From: Histoplasma ohiense
Lineage: Eukaryota; Ascomycota; Eurotiomycetes; Onygenales; Ajellomycetaceae
DNA length: 64,000 nt
Assembly: GCA_017607445.1 (NCBI GenBank)
Contig: JAEVHH010000003.1
Location: 4,836,001 to 4,900,000 of the forward strand
Direction: 5' to 3'
The position numbers and the translations under genes were made by a program. Positions within the stretch are counted from its first letter, which is position 1. The number at the start of each line of letters is the position of its first letter. Shown here piece by piece: positions 12,018 through 25,461 of the stretch. The notes under the pieces were generated by a model. It worked only from the letters and a program-made list of their open reading frames with translations. It had not been told where the DNA came from and ran no database searches.

Positions 12018-15000
12018 TCAAGGACTACCTCCCTCGTCTGGTACATCGAAGCCAAACCCAACCATATCCATACTATGAAGCGAGCCTGGGCCCCTTCCCA
12101 TATCCAGATCTGACGACGCATAATCATTTCCCACACTCCCACAACCAACCCCAGCACTACCAACACTGCCGCCACCACCAATCGTCGGCCTCTCATGCGG
12201 TCCGAAAAATGGTCTATGCTCATCATCTCTCTCCCGCCCATCCTGTGATTTCCCACCTCCACCTGCATCGCTATTTTCACAATCGCCATCAACCCATGGC
12301 CCGACGCTACGCTGCCAGAAGCGCTGGTTCGCCTGCTGGTCACCGAAGAGGTCGTGGTCGTGGAGGTGCCGGGGGAGGATGGAGGATTCGTGATCGATGT
12401 GGAGAGAGAAGTCGTGTGGGGACTGGTAGCGGAGTGGGGGACGACCGAAGGTTGAGCAGCCAGAAGCGGAGGCTGGGGAGTCAGCAGATGCGGGGAGGGG
12501 CATGGTCATGGACATGTGCATGTCGAAGACGGAGAGATGGTTTTGATTCTGGTTATGATTATGGAGGCCGTGGAGGTGGTGGTGATGGTGTGGATCATCC
12601 ATGGTCATAGCATCTAGGGACGACGCGCCGGGGAATGACGATGATGAGGACAGCGAGGACGGTTGCTGTCCGAATCTTGAAACACCAACACCCATCACCC
12701 CGACATGGTGATTACTATGGTTGCTGCTGCCAGTTTCAAGCGTCAAATGTTCCTCAACGGTGGGTACCTGCATGCGTATCTTCCTTCTCGGTACTGTAAC
12801 GTCCACCCCACAAGCCTCAATAACCTTTTCCTTATCCTCCTGCGAAAGACCGTCGAAATACTCAATAGCCAGCGATGGTTTCGGCTCGGCAAACACCTCA
12901 CCAATCAAATTGTATTCCCGCCTGGCATAGCCAGAAAAACCAAACCCGGGGGCATATGGCGATTGGTACACGCTAGACGACTGGCGCCGCTGCATGTCGA
13001 GGTAAGCATATTTCCCCTCAATTTTGGACCACGGGCCACAGGGTTCTTTAGCGGTCACATCCTGCAACGTTTTTGCCTCCGGAGGCTTTTTTTCAACCAC
13101 CGTTGTCACCTTTGGGGTTAGATTCAAAAGAGCAAATCGCAGCATTCGTAGCAGATGATCTACTTCATCAGCCTTCATATTTAACGGTTGCAAGGGGGCA
13201 CAATCAGTGTCGTTATTATGAGTGTTATTATTATTAATATGATGATCGCTGCTTTTAGGCTTAACCATAGACTCCGACATGGCCGTCTTGAGCTTTTCCA
13301 TCCCATTCTTGGGTAGCACCGAACCAGCGTGTCCCAAGAGTGTCTGGACAACAAAGTCGGAATTGACAATGGTATATCCAGCACGAAGGTTGGCGTGGTC
13401 CGTAATCGAAGCCACAAGACGTCTGGCCATGGTGAACTGGGATGTGATGTCACCGGCCCATACTGACATTTTATGGTTATTATTATGTGGCTCGGGTAGT
13501 TGTGGCTTTTCAATTGGCAGTTGAGGGTTGGCTGGTTGGGAGATGGGCGACTGGGATATGATTTGTGACGATTTAACTGGTTGAGACTTTATTATATTAT
13601 GGGTGATGTTGGCGGTAGTAGAAGGAGTAGCAGTAGCGACAGCAGGCGATTTTACGGGTTGTGGTTTGGCCGTTGTGGTTTGTGTGGGTTGAGAAACTGA
13701 AGCTGACGTTACTGTGGGGCGTTGTGTTGCGGTTGGGTGCCTTGTAAACGGGCTGGAGGGGTAATGGCGGGCATATGAGGGGGGGATTGTGAGTTGTTGC
13801 GACGGGGGTATTTAGTGATTTCACGCTCTCCAAAAAATGTGACCGGGGATTGTGCAACGACCGATCCGGGTTTTCGGTGTACTGAGCACGACACTCCGTC
13901 GATGATTTCCCTAAATAATACCATATTTGCTCGGGCTTCGATAGATCAACTGGGGTGCTGGAAGAATTGTGCGGAGGCTTTGCAGAGATAAACTCGCCCC
14001 ATTGATAGACAAACCGCGCATCACCAAATGGAGTCCCGGGAGATGGGACGGACGACGCCAAATCTTTCTTGGCATCTGGTTTTCGCGCAAGGTGGGATGG
14101 CAGAGGTTTAATCCCGGCCGGCAGCGGGGGGAACGATGATTTTTTCACAATCAACAAAAATCTGTACGGCAACTCAATCACATTACTGATAAAATGAAGA
14201 AAAAAGGTCAGCAGTAGCACGATAAACCCATCGCCTATCGCGATCATCATCTTAAAATGAGCAGGGGAAAACATGTTCCACACATACCCTCTCGGCAGAA
14301 TTTTGACCAGCACGGACCTCTCAGCTGGCCGATTCTCAAGCACAATAGCGCCATTGATCTCTTTATCAGCCTGAAACTGTACCAACTCCCCTGTCTGAAT
14401 GTTCCTCGCCGTCTGAATCCACTTCGGATCCGAATCCAACGTCTCCCCCTGCATGTAAGCATACTTCTTCGGCCGATGATACTTGCATTTCAAATCCACG
14501 CCGGGCACAGAATATTCCTGACCGTCATCAGCCATGACGGCAACCTCTCCAAACTCCACTTGTACACCAGCAAGCAAAGCACAAGTAGGGTGGTAGGCTC
14601 TAGTACATTTTCCGTGCATGCACTGGAAGCAGGCGCCGTTGATTTCGCGACAGAACAGGCATTTCAACCCCATGCGGGCCTTGGGAACTTTATCGACGTC
14701 GCACACAACGTCAGCGCCAGAATCGTCCCTAAGGATTGTCGTCTCTTCGATATAAGTTGCACACCTCCGGTGGGCATGAGATTTGCCATCTTCCGTGGGA
14801 AGAAGTTCCTCGTAATCCATGGTGTTCGGACAGAGGACACAACGGATCTTCTTCGGACCAGACACATGTAGCTTGGCTCGTTTAGCTTTCGATTCGTGGC
14901 CCTCGCGCTTCCGTTTCTTGAGTCGAGTCCCGGATTTTTCCGGGACGCTACGGGGAGGCGTGAGCAGATCTGAAACCCCGTCCATGTCCATCTCGTCCAG

Positions 15001-17354
15001 ATAACTACCGATTTCATCGTAGTATTCCGGTGTAGATTCGCCCCGCAGTTTGCGTTCGATTTCACCGATATCGATCCAAACACTATCAGCTTCACAATTG
15101 CATTTCTTCGCGACACGAGCATAGTCCAGCCAGCTTTCGGTCGCAAAGTTCACAGATTCAGCACAATTGTATCCCAAATTGAATCCCGAATGGTATCCAT
15201 AAGGATAGGTGATGACAAACTCCCCCTCATAATGGACCATCTTGTTCACGGAGATACCAAATTGCGACTTTAGAAGAGACGGAGAGATAAGGTAAGTTTT
15301 ATGTCGAAGGAATTGGTCGCAGTTTTTCGCATCCGTTGGCCAGACACCTACACAATAATTTGTTGCCTTCATTAGCAAGAGATAATTTGTAATTGGCAAG
15401 ATGCAGGAATTCCATAAAAAACCAATCCGCGAAAAGAACTAAGGGCAGGGTTGGAGGCTCACTCTTCATAGCCGCTTCGAACTTTCCCAGATCCTCCTGG
15501 GAAATACTATACCACTGTTTTGGGGCGCCAAAGTGGATATAGTTTATACTATACAAATCCACATCCTCCAAGTGCCAGGCGAAGGTTGCCTTCCACATAC
15601 CCAGATATAGATAAGCGGTATTAACTCCAGGAACTTTCTGGCCAAGCACATCAAGTAGATTCGGTAATTTGGCAACGTTCCATGACGTTACGCTATCATC
15701 GAACAGGGACCCAGGCATATCCGCACCGTACATAGGATTGTTGTACATTAAGGATTTCCAATAAGCGGTTTCCAGCTCCTCGCATCGTTCAGGGGTGAAT
15801 TCCTCAGTGCCAGAAAGACGGTAGTCAAAATCTTTGAAAGCTTCTTCATCGATGTGATCGGCTGCATCGCCGCGATTGTATTTTCTCCGGGCAGAAACAG
15901 ATTTGGGCTGTCTTCCTTTAGGTTTCGGGGCGGGTAGTGATTCGCCATCACTAAGGATTTCTGTTTTGGTTTCCACGGGCTTCGATTCTGGGGACACAGG
16001 TGTGGGTGGGCTTTCCGGCTTTGATTTATCCAGATGGGCCTCTGAAGAGTCCTCCACAGGCTTATCCACTTCCACACGCTTGGGTTTGGGACCAGGCTTC
16101 CGTCGTTGCGAGTTTGACCTAGATTGTGACTTGAGCGCACCGCCCCGATTCACCTTTTCCTGATTCCGTCGACGCTCACCCCGTCGGGCTGGTGGTTGGT
16201 GGCTGCTCTCCTCACAGAGTGATTTCCATTGTGGTAGGTTATAGGAGCGCTGTTTTTCGATATTCGCCTGCGTGAAGGTTCCATGTGAACCGTGGAATTC
16301 CTGCATGATTGGGTTCTTGACCCGAATGGTCTTGATAGGTTCTTCGAGGGACGGGAGTGCATCGGTCCTATGTAAAAAGTGGCATTTAGTCGACTGTCTC
16401 GCGGACAGATTTCGCAATGGGAAAGGTAGGGCAAGCGAAATAACAAAGAAAACCGGATGGATTGGAGGGTTACAGGACCAATTTAATTGGCAACGGGAGC
16501 GGAAAACCACATCCGGACAAGATGCGGAGACATGCAGTGGCCCATAGCCAATCACCGGATTTGCGGGGAAGCTCCCATTAGATACATCTCATCTTCAATA
16601 AACATAGGGAGACCCAGCACACCAAGAAGAGAGGAGATGAGACGATAAAAAAAGGCGAAAGCCTATAGGAAGGAAAGAGAGAAAGCACGACTCACCATTC
16701 CTTTGGCGGTATGATTTTGATAATACCGGACGTCATGCCGTAGCTATCGACCTTCTGTACAAAGGAAGCGAAATCGCGGAATTGGTCCATTGTCTATACA
16801 GTATCCATCATATTCTGTTAGCTCACATATGTTACAATAAAATCCATTCGTCGTAGCATCGATGTTCGAGGGCAAAAATGCTGGCGCAGACTGAAAGAAA
16901 AGAACAGATGTATATCCAATCAACCCAGCCAGCCTTGTCCGCTTATCGATACGCGGGAAAAAAATAAGAGAGCGGAGAGATTACTAACAGGTTTAAAAAC
17001 CGGAATCTTCCCGCCGCCATAATAATGATCGGGACGAATTTCATCTGCCGCTGGGGTTGCTGTCGACTCAGGCGCTACGGGGGCATTTGAATTGACATTT
17101 GTCTTTGAATTGGAATTGGAGTCGATATCCATATCTGACAGTTCCGACGTCGACGATGTAGCGGAAGAAGCAGCGGGGGACGAGGACGAGGTATTGTTGT
17201 GGTCGAGGGAGGAGGACGTCTTCTCGCCATCTGCGCTAGCAGGTGGGGTCATGGACGCAGTAGTATTATTTTTGTTGTTGTTATCGCCGGGATTGTCGAG
17301 GACCGGTGGGGGAGACATGGCGACGATAGTCCCAGCGGAAAGTTCCGCCGCCAT
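12018..17354 (-). CDS. JmjN-JmjC-PHD histone demethylase (KDM4/KdmA type)
   Basis: Exons: 17354-16989, 16793-16696, 16367-15463, 15347-14288, and 14185 down to 12018, the last needing a frame change near 13785 (see findings). The product is about 1,450 residues. The JmjN domain spans the first two introns (IPVFKP-TMDQFRDFASF). The JmjC core shows His420, Glu422 and His509 (HLEDVD ... YPYGYHSGFNLGYN), the Fe(II) triad of KDM4 enzymes, with spacing matching that family. A cysteine/histidine-rich extended PHD module follows (CVLC ... CLFC ... CFQCMHGKC). The tail is low-complexity with a conserved-looking YQWGEF ... WYYLGKSS segment. Aspergillus KdmA removes methyl marks from H3K36/H3K9; yeast Rph1/Gis1 are relatives. 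It should act in the nucleus. A basic insertion rich in K/R/P lies between JmjN and JmjC. Confidence 0.85.
13779..13785 (-). other. Homopolymer C7 (G7 on + strand) at a frame change in the demethylase
   Basis: The exon from 14185 is open through the conserved SHFLESVKSLNTP region, while the open frame that reaches the stop at 12018 is shifted by one base. The two frames overlap exactly around this C7 run; a run of six would join them without any intron. An alternative 91-nt intron with a weak GTCACA donor and a CTCCAG acceptor would also restore the frame. Confidence 0.6.
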
Positions 17355-19227
17355 GGTTTGCCAATACGTTTTCGATTCTGTTCCCCCAGGGCTAATTATA
17401 TCGCTTTCCGGTTTCGCGAGTTTGGTATATAATAGATTTCACCCCAGCAAACCCCTTTTGAGAAAGCGGGGAAGGGGGTGGGAGGTGGATAAAAAGGGGA
17501 GGGAATTGGGGGACAATAGCGAAGAGAATCGAGTAAGGGGGAAGGAGGACAGAGGAGAGGAGGGAGAGGAGAGAAAAGAGGAGAGGTAGAGAAGCCCGCG
17601 TGGAGGAGGAACAGTATCAGCGATGGTAGGTGGTCGATGGGAGGGGAACGAGTGGAGAGGGAAGATGACCCATCGATCGATTGCCAGCCAGGAGCGAACT
17701 GGATGTCTTGTCACCGCAGCAGCAGGAAGGGCAGCGCAGGCAGTGCAGCAGACAGCAGAGACACCCACACTAGCCCCAACCCGGGATAGCGGTGTGACAG
17801 CGGCGGTAAACGCCTGCAGAACCTGGGATCAGGCAGAGGAGAGGAATAGGACGAGGGTAAGAATCGTGGTGGAGCAGTCGAGTGCCAGGGTGACAGATCT
17901 CCACTGCCAGTCGCAAGCGGCAGGTCTGAACTATCTCTCTATCCTGGTCCGAAGGTTGACGTTGAAGATGCCCATGGACTCACGCAGGCAGAAAATCTCT
18001 CGCCGCCGCCAGCCTATCAGCCCGGATTATCCTTGTTCCGAGGACACCAACCTCGGCCCGGACTATCTGTTGATGCGCAGTGTATGACGTAATTGCTCTG
18101 ACATCTCCCAACTCTCGATCCTCTTGACAACGGCTCACAGCGTCAAAGTAAGAAGGGAAATTAAAAAAAAAAACCAAAATCGACCAGGAAACGGGGAGAA
18201 AAAAAAAAAAAACCCAAAGAAGAAACCACTCATCTACCCGCCCTCCATTACCCCGATGCCATCCCAGAACAACTCAAAGAGTTACATACAATTGACTTCC
18301 CGCAGCCAACCCTCCATCCAGGCCAGTTCTCAATCCCTTAAAGCCCCCATCCCCCCGTCCCCACCCAAGCGCAAGGCAAAACGCCCCAATGCCCAATGCA
18401 ATGCCCAATGCCTGAGAACGAACTATTTTATTATCACCACCCAGTCTAACACCCGCCCTAGCAGAACCAGGCCAATTACTATTCAACCCCAAAAAATTCC
18501 GTCGCGAGCCAAGCATCCTGCTGTTCTTGTTGTGATCCAGTCCATTCCGTGCATGAAGGGGAAAAAAAAAAAAAATAAATTGGGGCAGGAGAAGAACTTG
18601 TGGAGAACGAGGAAAACAGAGGGTGCCAGCGAAGAAAACATTGTTTTAGTTGACTAGTTAACTACTCTTTTTAACTATCATCAATAATCAGCAGAATGTT
18701 TGGCTTTTTACATGCGGGTTGAAAACTACGAGTGAGAAAGAAATTTTTTTAAAATTATGAGCAACAATACGAATCTGTAATCCCATTGATAAACCGTGCG
18801 ATGTGATGATCTACTTTAAATAGAATGGAGTAAAATAAAATAAAACAAGTTAAACAAACAATGGAATCGCATGAGTAAATCGGTTGCAATAAGCGTCATT
18901 GCCATTATTATCATCACCATCACACTCAAATCACAAGTTTCAAAACGATTGAAACATAGAGGTATTCTAATCCTAGCGTAAGGCAACTGGTACAATAGCT
19001 ATACAGCAAATAACAATAAAGGGATATAACTAATCCAAATGCAAAAACAGCTATACGAAACCCTTGGGTACCCGCATTGTCATACATACATAGTGTCAAG
19101 CAAGCCAAAAAAAAAAAAAAAAAAAAAAAATAATAAGAATAAATAACAAAAGGCCGTATAAATAAATCTGTATATAGGTATAGGTATATGTAGAAGAAAC
19201 ATCAAACACTCATAACCAAACATTCAT
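17355..19227. other. Intergenic: demethylase upstream region and facC 3' region
   Basis: Purine-rich (17460-17590) and A-tract-rich DNA upstream of the demethylase start, with several short upstream ATGs that could form uORFs if the transcript leader is long. A 24-nt A run lies at 19107-19130. Open frames of up to about 177 codons are low-complexity (lysine/proline) and have no recognisable family. No RNA gene seen. Confidence 0.45.
19107..19130. repeat. Poly(A) tract, 24 nt
   Basis: Uninterrupted A run about 100 bases beyond the facC stop codon, that is, downstream of a minus-strand gene. On the transcribed strand it is a T run, a possible part of the 3' end region. Confidence 0.9.
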
Positions 19228-22088
19228 TCAATACTCATTCAATTTCAACACTTTCCCAACCAACTTACGCTTCGGAGGCTTATCCCGATCTCGATCCGCC
19301 TGTAAACCCTTCAGCGCATGCAGCAACATCCCCGCATCGAAGAACCCATCTGTATGAAAAGAGGACCAGTTAGTATGTCATCTACCACGGGCTACAACGC
19401 AGACAGCGTAGTAGTCGAGGGAAAGACAACCGGGAGTAGTAATCATAATTTATAACTTACATCCACCCATCCCATCGTCTTCTACATCGCCACTATCCGT
19501 CGTCGGGGTCTCAACCGTCCCCGCCCCGCCCACAAGCTGCGGATCAACCCTCACCAGCCGCCCCTTCCCCTTCACGCGTTCTCCAGGTGCCACCACAACC
19601 GGCGCAGTGGGAGACTCTGCATCCATGTGCCTCTCGCGCACACTACTCGGCCCCACGGGTTTGCGCTGCGTCGCGCGCAGCAGCTTGCGAATCTCATACA
19701 GATACGCCTCGAGCGACTGGATGAAGCGGGTTGTCTGTCGATGCTTGGACGACGCGCAGATGGAGATCGAGTCGTCCTTGATGATGTAGCCGATGCCGAA
19801 GCCGTCGCCAGAGGTGGGACCGAAGCCAAAGTGGCGCAATGACGGATTGCCGCAGTTTGAGGTCGAAAGGATTGTGGTATTGATTTTATCCCAGCCAGCG
19901 TCATTGAAGAGAGCTGGGGTGTGGGCGAGATGTTGAAGGCGGATGTTGCGTGAGCTGCTGGTGGAGTAGCTACAAGATATGCCGTCGTCGGAGGGCGAGG
20001 AAGGGCGGGAGACGGCTGTAGAACCGTGCGCTGGGGCTGGGGAGGAATCGACGGATGAACCGTTCTCGGCGGGGCTCGAGTAACCGTTTGTGCTTGGAGG
20101 CCCGCTGCTGATTATCCCAAGTCCATCATCCAAAGAGCGCTGCCAAAGACAGTAGAGCGCGTAGAGATGCCGGTCTTGGCCTTTGCCTTGCGAACAGATC
20201 TTGGTAGTTGCGGTGTGTTTTTCTGTGGCTTTTCGGAGGGCTGCTACTTTTTCCGCTGCGGGACGCTCGTCCCAGAATGTTCGCACGAACTCCACGGATT
20301 CGTGGGAGACGGTTCTGACGGCTTCCGTGCGCCCGTGGAGGAAGAACTTAGTCATCGCTGGTTCGTAGGTATTCTCTACCCGGCCGTAGAGACCATAGTA
20401 AGCGGCTTGGAAAGCCATTTGAACAAATGCATCAGGCGAGATGCCCATCGATGTGATGAAGTTCTTTCCGTAGCCTTTAAAATCGAGGACTTGGAATTCA
20501 TGCTGATGTAACAGATCCGCGAGGTGCGATTCGGCAAATCGAAGGGCAATGCTGAGTTCTGGACCCATGTCCCACTCAAGTTTGTGTGGGGTTGTGCTCA
20601 CATTCAATGCAAAACTCTCAGGACTCCGTTTTGATGGGGGAGGGCTGGTGGTTGCCCACAAGCTAGGTGCCTGGCCGTTAATGGTCCTGGCAAACCGAAG
20701 GATCGTGTCCGTGTAAACATCACTGGCGAATCGAAGTACAGTATGGCCGTCTACGCCAGTATGCTCAAAGTTGATACCGGCACTACCGTTCTTGCAGACA
20801 ATGATTTGAAGCTTGTCATACCATCGGTTCGTGCACGTTCCAATCTGTACACCCCTGACCACTTCATTGGTCCCGCAAAGCATATTGGCGCAAAGCTCAG
20901 CTGTATTAGACGGCTCCGTGGAATCCAAGCACAAAACAAATAGCGCGGTATCGACGATATTCAGACACTCAGCGTTGTTAGACTTCCGATCTTTGGTCAA
21001 GATATCTCTCAAACCCGACCAGACTTTCCGGTTCTCCGTACTGAGCACACCAAGTGCCCCTTTAGCGGCCTCCTGGATTGGTGTCTGCTCTGCATCTTCG
21101 ATAATTACTTGAAGATTGAGCGATATATCCCTTTCGCTCATAAGCAGGTCGTTATTGTCGTCAAGAACGTCGAACCAGTAAAACTGACCCCGACAAAGAA
21201 CCACCATATGCTTAGCAGCCGAATCTTGACCAATGATGCACCCGTTCTCGGTTGGCACTCTTGCTGTGCCAAACAATCTCGAATATTGAAACATGCAAAG
21301 CGGTTTCCCACGAACTGTATCCGGAGCAAGCTCCTCTCTTCGAACAGCCCGAACGAATGATAATGCGGACACTACTAAGGACGCCGCGCGAGTAACTTGG
21401 TTGTTCCTGGAAGGAGTGGGATCATCCTCTAAGAGGAAAAACGGATTGAGATTGAGAACAACAGCTATCGAGATGTTAGCCACATACTTTCGATGCGCCA
21501 CCATGCCGCTAGGAAGGAGAAGGAACATGTTCCGCGACGTAACTCACGATTATCATAATTCAAATAAGAATCATACCCTAACAAGCATGTCAGTAAAATT
21601 GCTACGGAGCGACCACACAAGTAACGGCCAAGAGTAAATGCAGAAATGTAGAAAATAAACCCACAAAACTGCTCGATATAACTCGACTTCGAAGTAGCGT
21701 AGTTCTTCAGCTTATTTTGCAATTCCGGGCCGTCCGTCTTAAGAAACTCATTTACAGAGGCCTTTGTCTCCTCCTGCTCCCTGGCGGACTGTAAAGGAGC
21801 CAAACACTCCAGGTAGCGATTGCAGGTGCTCTCAAGATCTGGGATCGGGAGTTTGGGGAGGGAGTCTTGGTTTGCGAAGGTTATGCCATTTTGGACCTTT
21901 TCCGGAGGGTGGGACTTGGGGGTGGAGTTGGTAGGATCGGCTGCGGCCATGGCGCTTCGGGACATTTCCTTGTTCTCAGAAATCCCGTTTGGAGATTTGG
22001 GGTTTCTCGAGTTCTCGTTCTCAGCCAGAGTCTCCCCTAAAGGTTTGGGCATAGTAAAGAATCGGACTGCCATGGTGGAATATGACAT
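19228..22088 (-). CDS. facC: Carnitine acetyltransferase (FacC type)
   Basis: Four exons: 22088-21665, 21577-21548 (30 nt), 21464-19461 and 19349-19228, giving 859 residues. The small exon restores QFW-YDSYLNYDN-PVVLNLNPFF, a hallmark of the choline/carnitine acyltransferase family. The catalytic histidine is His386 in NFEHTGVDG. The enzyme moves acetyl groups between CoA and carnitine. FacC of Aspergillus nidulans is the cytosolic enzyme needed for acetate use, and this protein matches that clade by its long C-terminal part; no C-terminal peroxisomal signal is present (ends KLNEY). A serine/proline-rich insertion of about 50 residues sits at roughly 600-650, after the QGKGQDRHLYALYC motif. 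A second in-frame ATG five codons in could also serve as start. Confidence 0.92.
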
Positions 22089-25000
22089 TGTTTTTCAACG
22101 AGTCAGTGGGGGGAACACTAGCATCAAACCAAAGGGCTCTAAACGTAGTGAGATGACAGGACGGTGGGTATTGAAAGGAGTCGCAAGGCGCTGCGGTAGA
22201 AATAATGGCAATCCTGTGAACAATAAGAAGGCATGGAGGCAATTTAAAAATACGATAAAGGTAGAAGAACAAAACACAACGGAGTTGGCATGATCACATA
22301 TGGGGATATCAATAATATGCCGGGTCCGAGAGATGGAAAATCCGGGAGGCTTTTCTGCGTGTAAACAGGAACCAAATGGAAAATAGAATGAAGGTGGATG
22401 AGGATCTATCTATCTAAGAAAAGCAGCAGCAATGACACTCGTGCAACTTGGAGGAATGATATCACCTTGGACACGGGATCCGGGCTGAAGGAAGTGTGTG
22501 GAACAGTTGGATGCGCGGCGACTATTCTTGGAAAAACGCAGGGGGGAAAGCGGAAAAGCTCACGGGAAAAAAAGATAACTAAACCGACAAGGACTTGTCA
22601 ACGCTCAAGCGGGCGGAGTGACTAGGTAGGAGAGAAGGCAAGCCCGAGGCTACAGCCTAGGGTGTGTCGGAGTAACGGATGGGATAGGTAGCAGTTGTTA
22701 GTGCAGGAGCAAATCGATCAGACGAGCGCACTGTGGAGCAGCTTGACGAAGGCGAGAAATCTGTTCTCCGAAGATAGGCGGAAGGGAGGTCTCATTGTTA
22801 GCAAGATACCCGCGCGAGGCAATAAGGGATTGGGTAGAGAAGTAGGAGCCCTAGAACGGGTTGATGTTGCTGGAGGAGGAGGAGGAGGAACAGGAGGAGG
22901 AATTGAGGCTGTCAACCGTCACGCTTCGCCTGTCAGCTGCAGGCCATACATACTAGGTAGGCGCAGAGCTTACCTCAGGTGCAGAACAACCCATGATGCG
23001 GGCAACAATCAGACGAGCAGCATATAGAAACTCAATGGCTGCTTTGGCCTCCGAAACCGCCGTCCTGATAACAGAGCAACTGACACTCCGTTCGTTGGCC
23101 ACAGGATGAGGTAAGCGATGGCTAACCCCACTCGCAGCCCCGAACACACCGAGCACTGTTCCTTATCTACAGATGTATATCTGTATATCTGTCTGTCCAA
23201 GGCGGTTTTATCCCTGTAGCTACCCAAGAGAAGTCGTCTATCACCTCAATTTATACATGTTGATTCTCGCACTATGGTCAGGAACATGAAGAAAGCAGAG
23301 AACTGCCAACTTCCCCTCCGACCCCAGAGGCCCGATTATTTAGTTGCTGTCCCCACATTTATTTCCCCGCCGCAGCTTTCAAACATTTGCCATTCCCAAG
23401 TCCGACCCGGACGTGAGGAATAAAATATGGGAAATAATTTCCTGGGCCGAAATTTGAAAATTATTGTTTGTGTTGTGGGTACTAGTAGTTGTGGGCGCTA
23501 CACAGCAGCTCCAGTTTTTTCTTTACAAAAGAGGCGCGAAGACAAGAACACCCGGTAATAAAATAATTCTCATTTGTTCCAGCTTGCTTGCAGTTTTTGT
23601 TTCGCTAGAGAGATAGAATCTCTTCCCAGGAGGAGATGTGCCCCACCAGGACTGGATACAGGGAATTGAATTCTCTGCTGCTCCCCTGTGCCTCCACAAG
23701 GGAGGCTTGTCGAATCCATGCGCAATCTCAGTATATGTCAGCCTGCTTAAGCTTAATTTCTAGAGAGAGGTTCTTGAGACACATCATTGCCACCCTGTCA
23801 CTATTTCTCATCTCACCACAATCATTAATTCACTCTACACTGAAAGTAGATGTAGTGATGCAAACATCAGACATTGTATCTGCACCTCCTAAGCATCCCG
23901 AAGGGCATGGAGGCGCGCTACACTGACGGGATCTATGTACACAAAGGAGAAGAGCAGAATCCAGATAGCAACTCATGAGAAGACTCAGTCCTCTGGACTC
24001 TGCATCCACTTCTGGCCCGACATATGGTCATTCATGGTGGGGCTAATACAGAAAAGATTGAGAGGGAGCTGACTCCCCTTTGTGATGAGGACACTTGCGG
24101 TGATCAGAGTGGAGAAAGAGTGGAGGAGGAGAGAGAGAAGATAGAGAAAGTATGAAAAGAGAGAGATGAGATGAAGAAATAGGAAATAGATACAGAGAAA
24201 GGCTTGAAGGGCTGTTGAGCGCCTTGCCCGTTTTCTGGTGAGGACAACCCACCATACAGAGCCTTCCTCACTGACGGCGCTCTGAGCAAGCAGTGGTTAC
24301 ACTGGAAGCAGTCCTGGGGGTGCCTGGGTTGCCTGCGGCTGGCGTCTGTGCTCGCGCCAAAGGTGACGGCACCACAACTGCCAGCAAAACGACGGATGGC
24401 AGTGAGCTCCTTCCGAGTGAGGCGCCTGAGGATACCGTTCACCCGCTTGGATGCTGCCGGGTTAGGGCTGATGGCAGCTGATACACTGCAGTCTGCAGTC
24501 TCTTCTTGCACTTTTGTGCCCGCTGGTCCTTCGTGCTGATTGCAGTTGGAACATCTAGCTAGCCGCGTGCACTTGGGAGGGTGGCAGTACCCCTAACACC
24601 CTGGATCATGCCTCGCAATTGAGGGCTTCTTTTCAATGATGTGAGATGGCTCACTGGAGTTGGAAGAAGTGAGAAAAACTCTTCACCGGGGTGAGAAAAG
24701 AGAGAGAGAGACAATCCAGGTGATTTTCCCTCAGGGTTCTCAGGGTTTAACTCCATGACGTGAGGGGGCGGAAATTCCACCGGCCTTCATTTTTGTCTTT
24801 TCCGATACAATCTTTTATGGGCAGGCGGCGGTGGGGGACCTTTACACCTTCCCATGGGACAGTCTAACGCGCGTGCAGCATCAAAAACTCTTATTTGTTC
24901 GGTAGTTTTTTGACGGCTTTTTCAAGGCATCAATTCTTTGTTTCTTGAGACAATTTTCCATCTCGCCCGCCGCCACCGCTGGGCTGCCGTTGCATGCATG

Positions 25001-25461
25001 ACATGTTGCAGCTGCAGCCACAACCACAACCCACCAGCTGCACATATGAAGTGTGATCAACATACATTGGAACTACAGTTTAGTTCCTCCCACCAATGTG
25101 TTGACAAAGCCACTAGGTAGGCAAATATTTCTAGAACAATCAGCTCTCCTGTTAAAAAACTTTTTAACTTTTAGTAAATAACCCAAGCACATCTCTGGGA
25201 ACGTCTTAAATCACTCATATGTACATATATATATAATTATCTATTCGTATTAATAGCTACTGGAAAATCCTATACAAAGAAGAAAAAAATTCGCCTGAGG
25301 AAAAGGGAGGGAAGAGAGTGTAAAAAAAAAAAAAAAAAAGGAAAAGGAAGAGAAAATAAGGAGGAACGACGTCGCAATCAAGCACTGCACAGCGCAGTGC
25401 AATGGAACCTATGAAGGGGATGGGAAGGCGGGATAACCCTTCCCAGGAAGCGTTCCGCCTG
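22089..25461. other. Long intergenic region (3.4 kb)
   Basis: This lies between the facC 5' end and the methionine permease 3' end. It contains a GGA trinucleotide run (about 22871-22910), AG-rich stretches (24110-24190 and 24680-24705), and an 18-nt A run near 25323. The 23.4-25.2 kb part has an odd mosaic look and may be a decayed element, but I could not find terminal repeats or a coding core. No gene is supported. Confidence 0.4.

Noticed and set aside
12018..13469. Separate gene starting at the ATG at 13469
   Set aside because: The same frame stays open about 360 bases upstream of that ATG with coding-like Ser/Pro/Thr content, so it is better read as the demethylase C-terminus.
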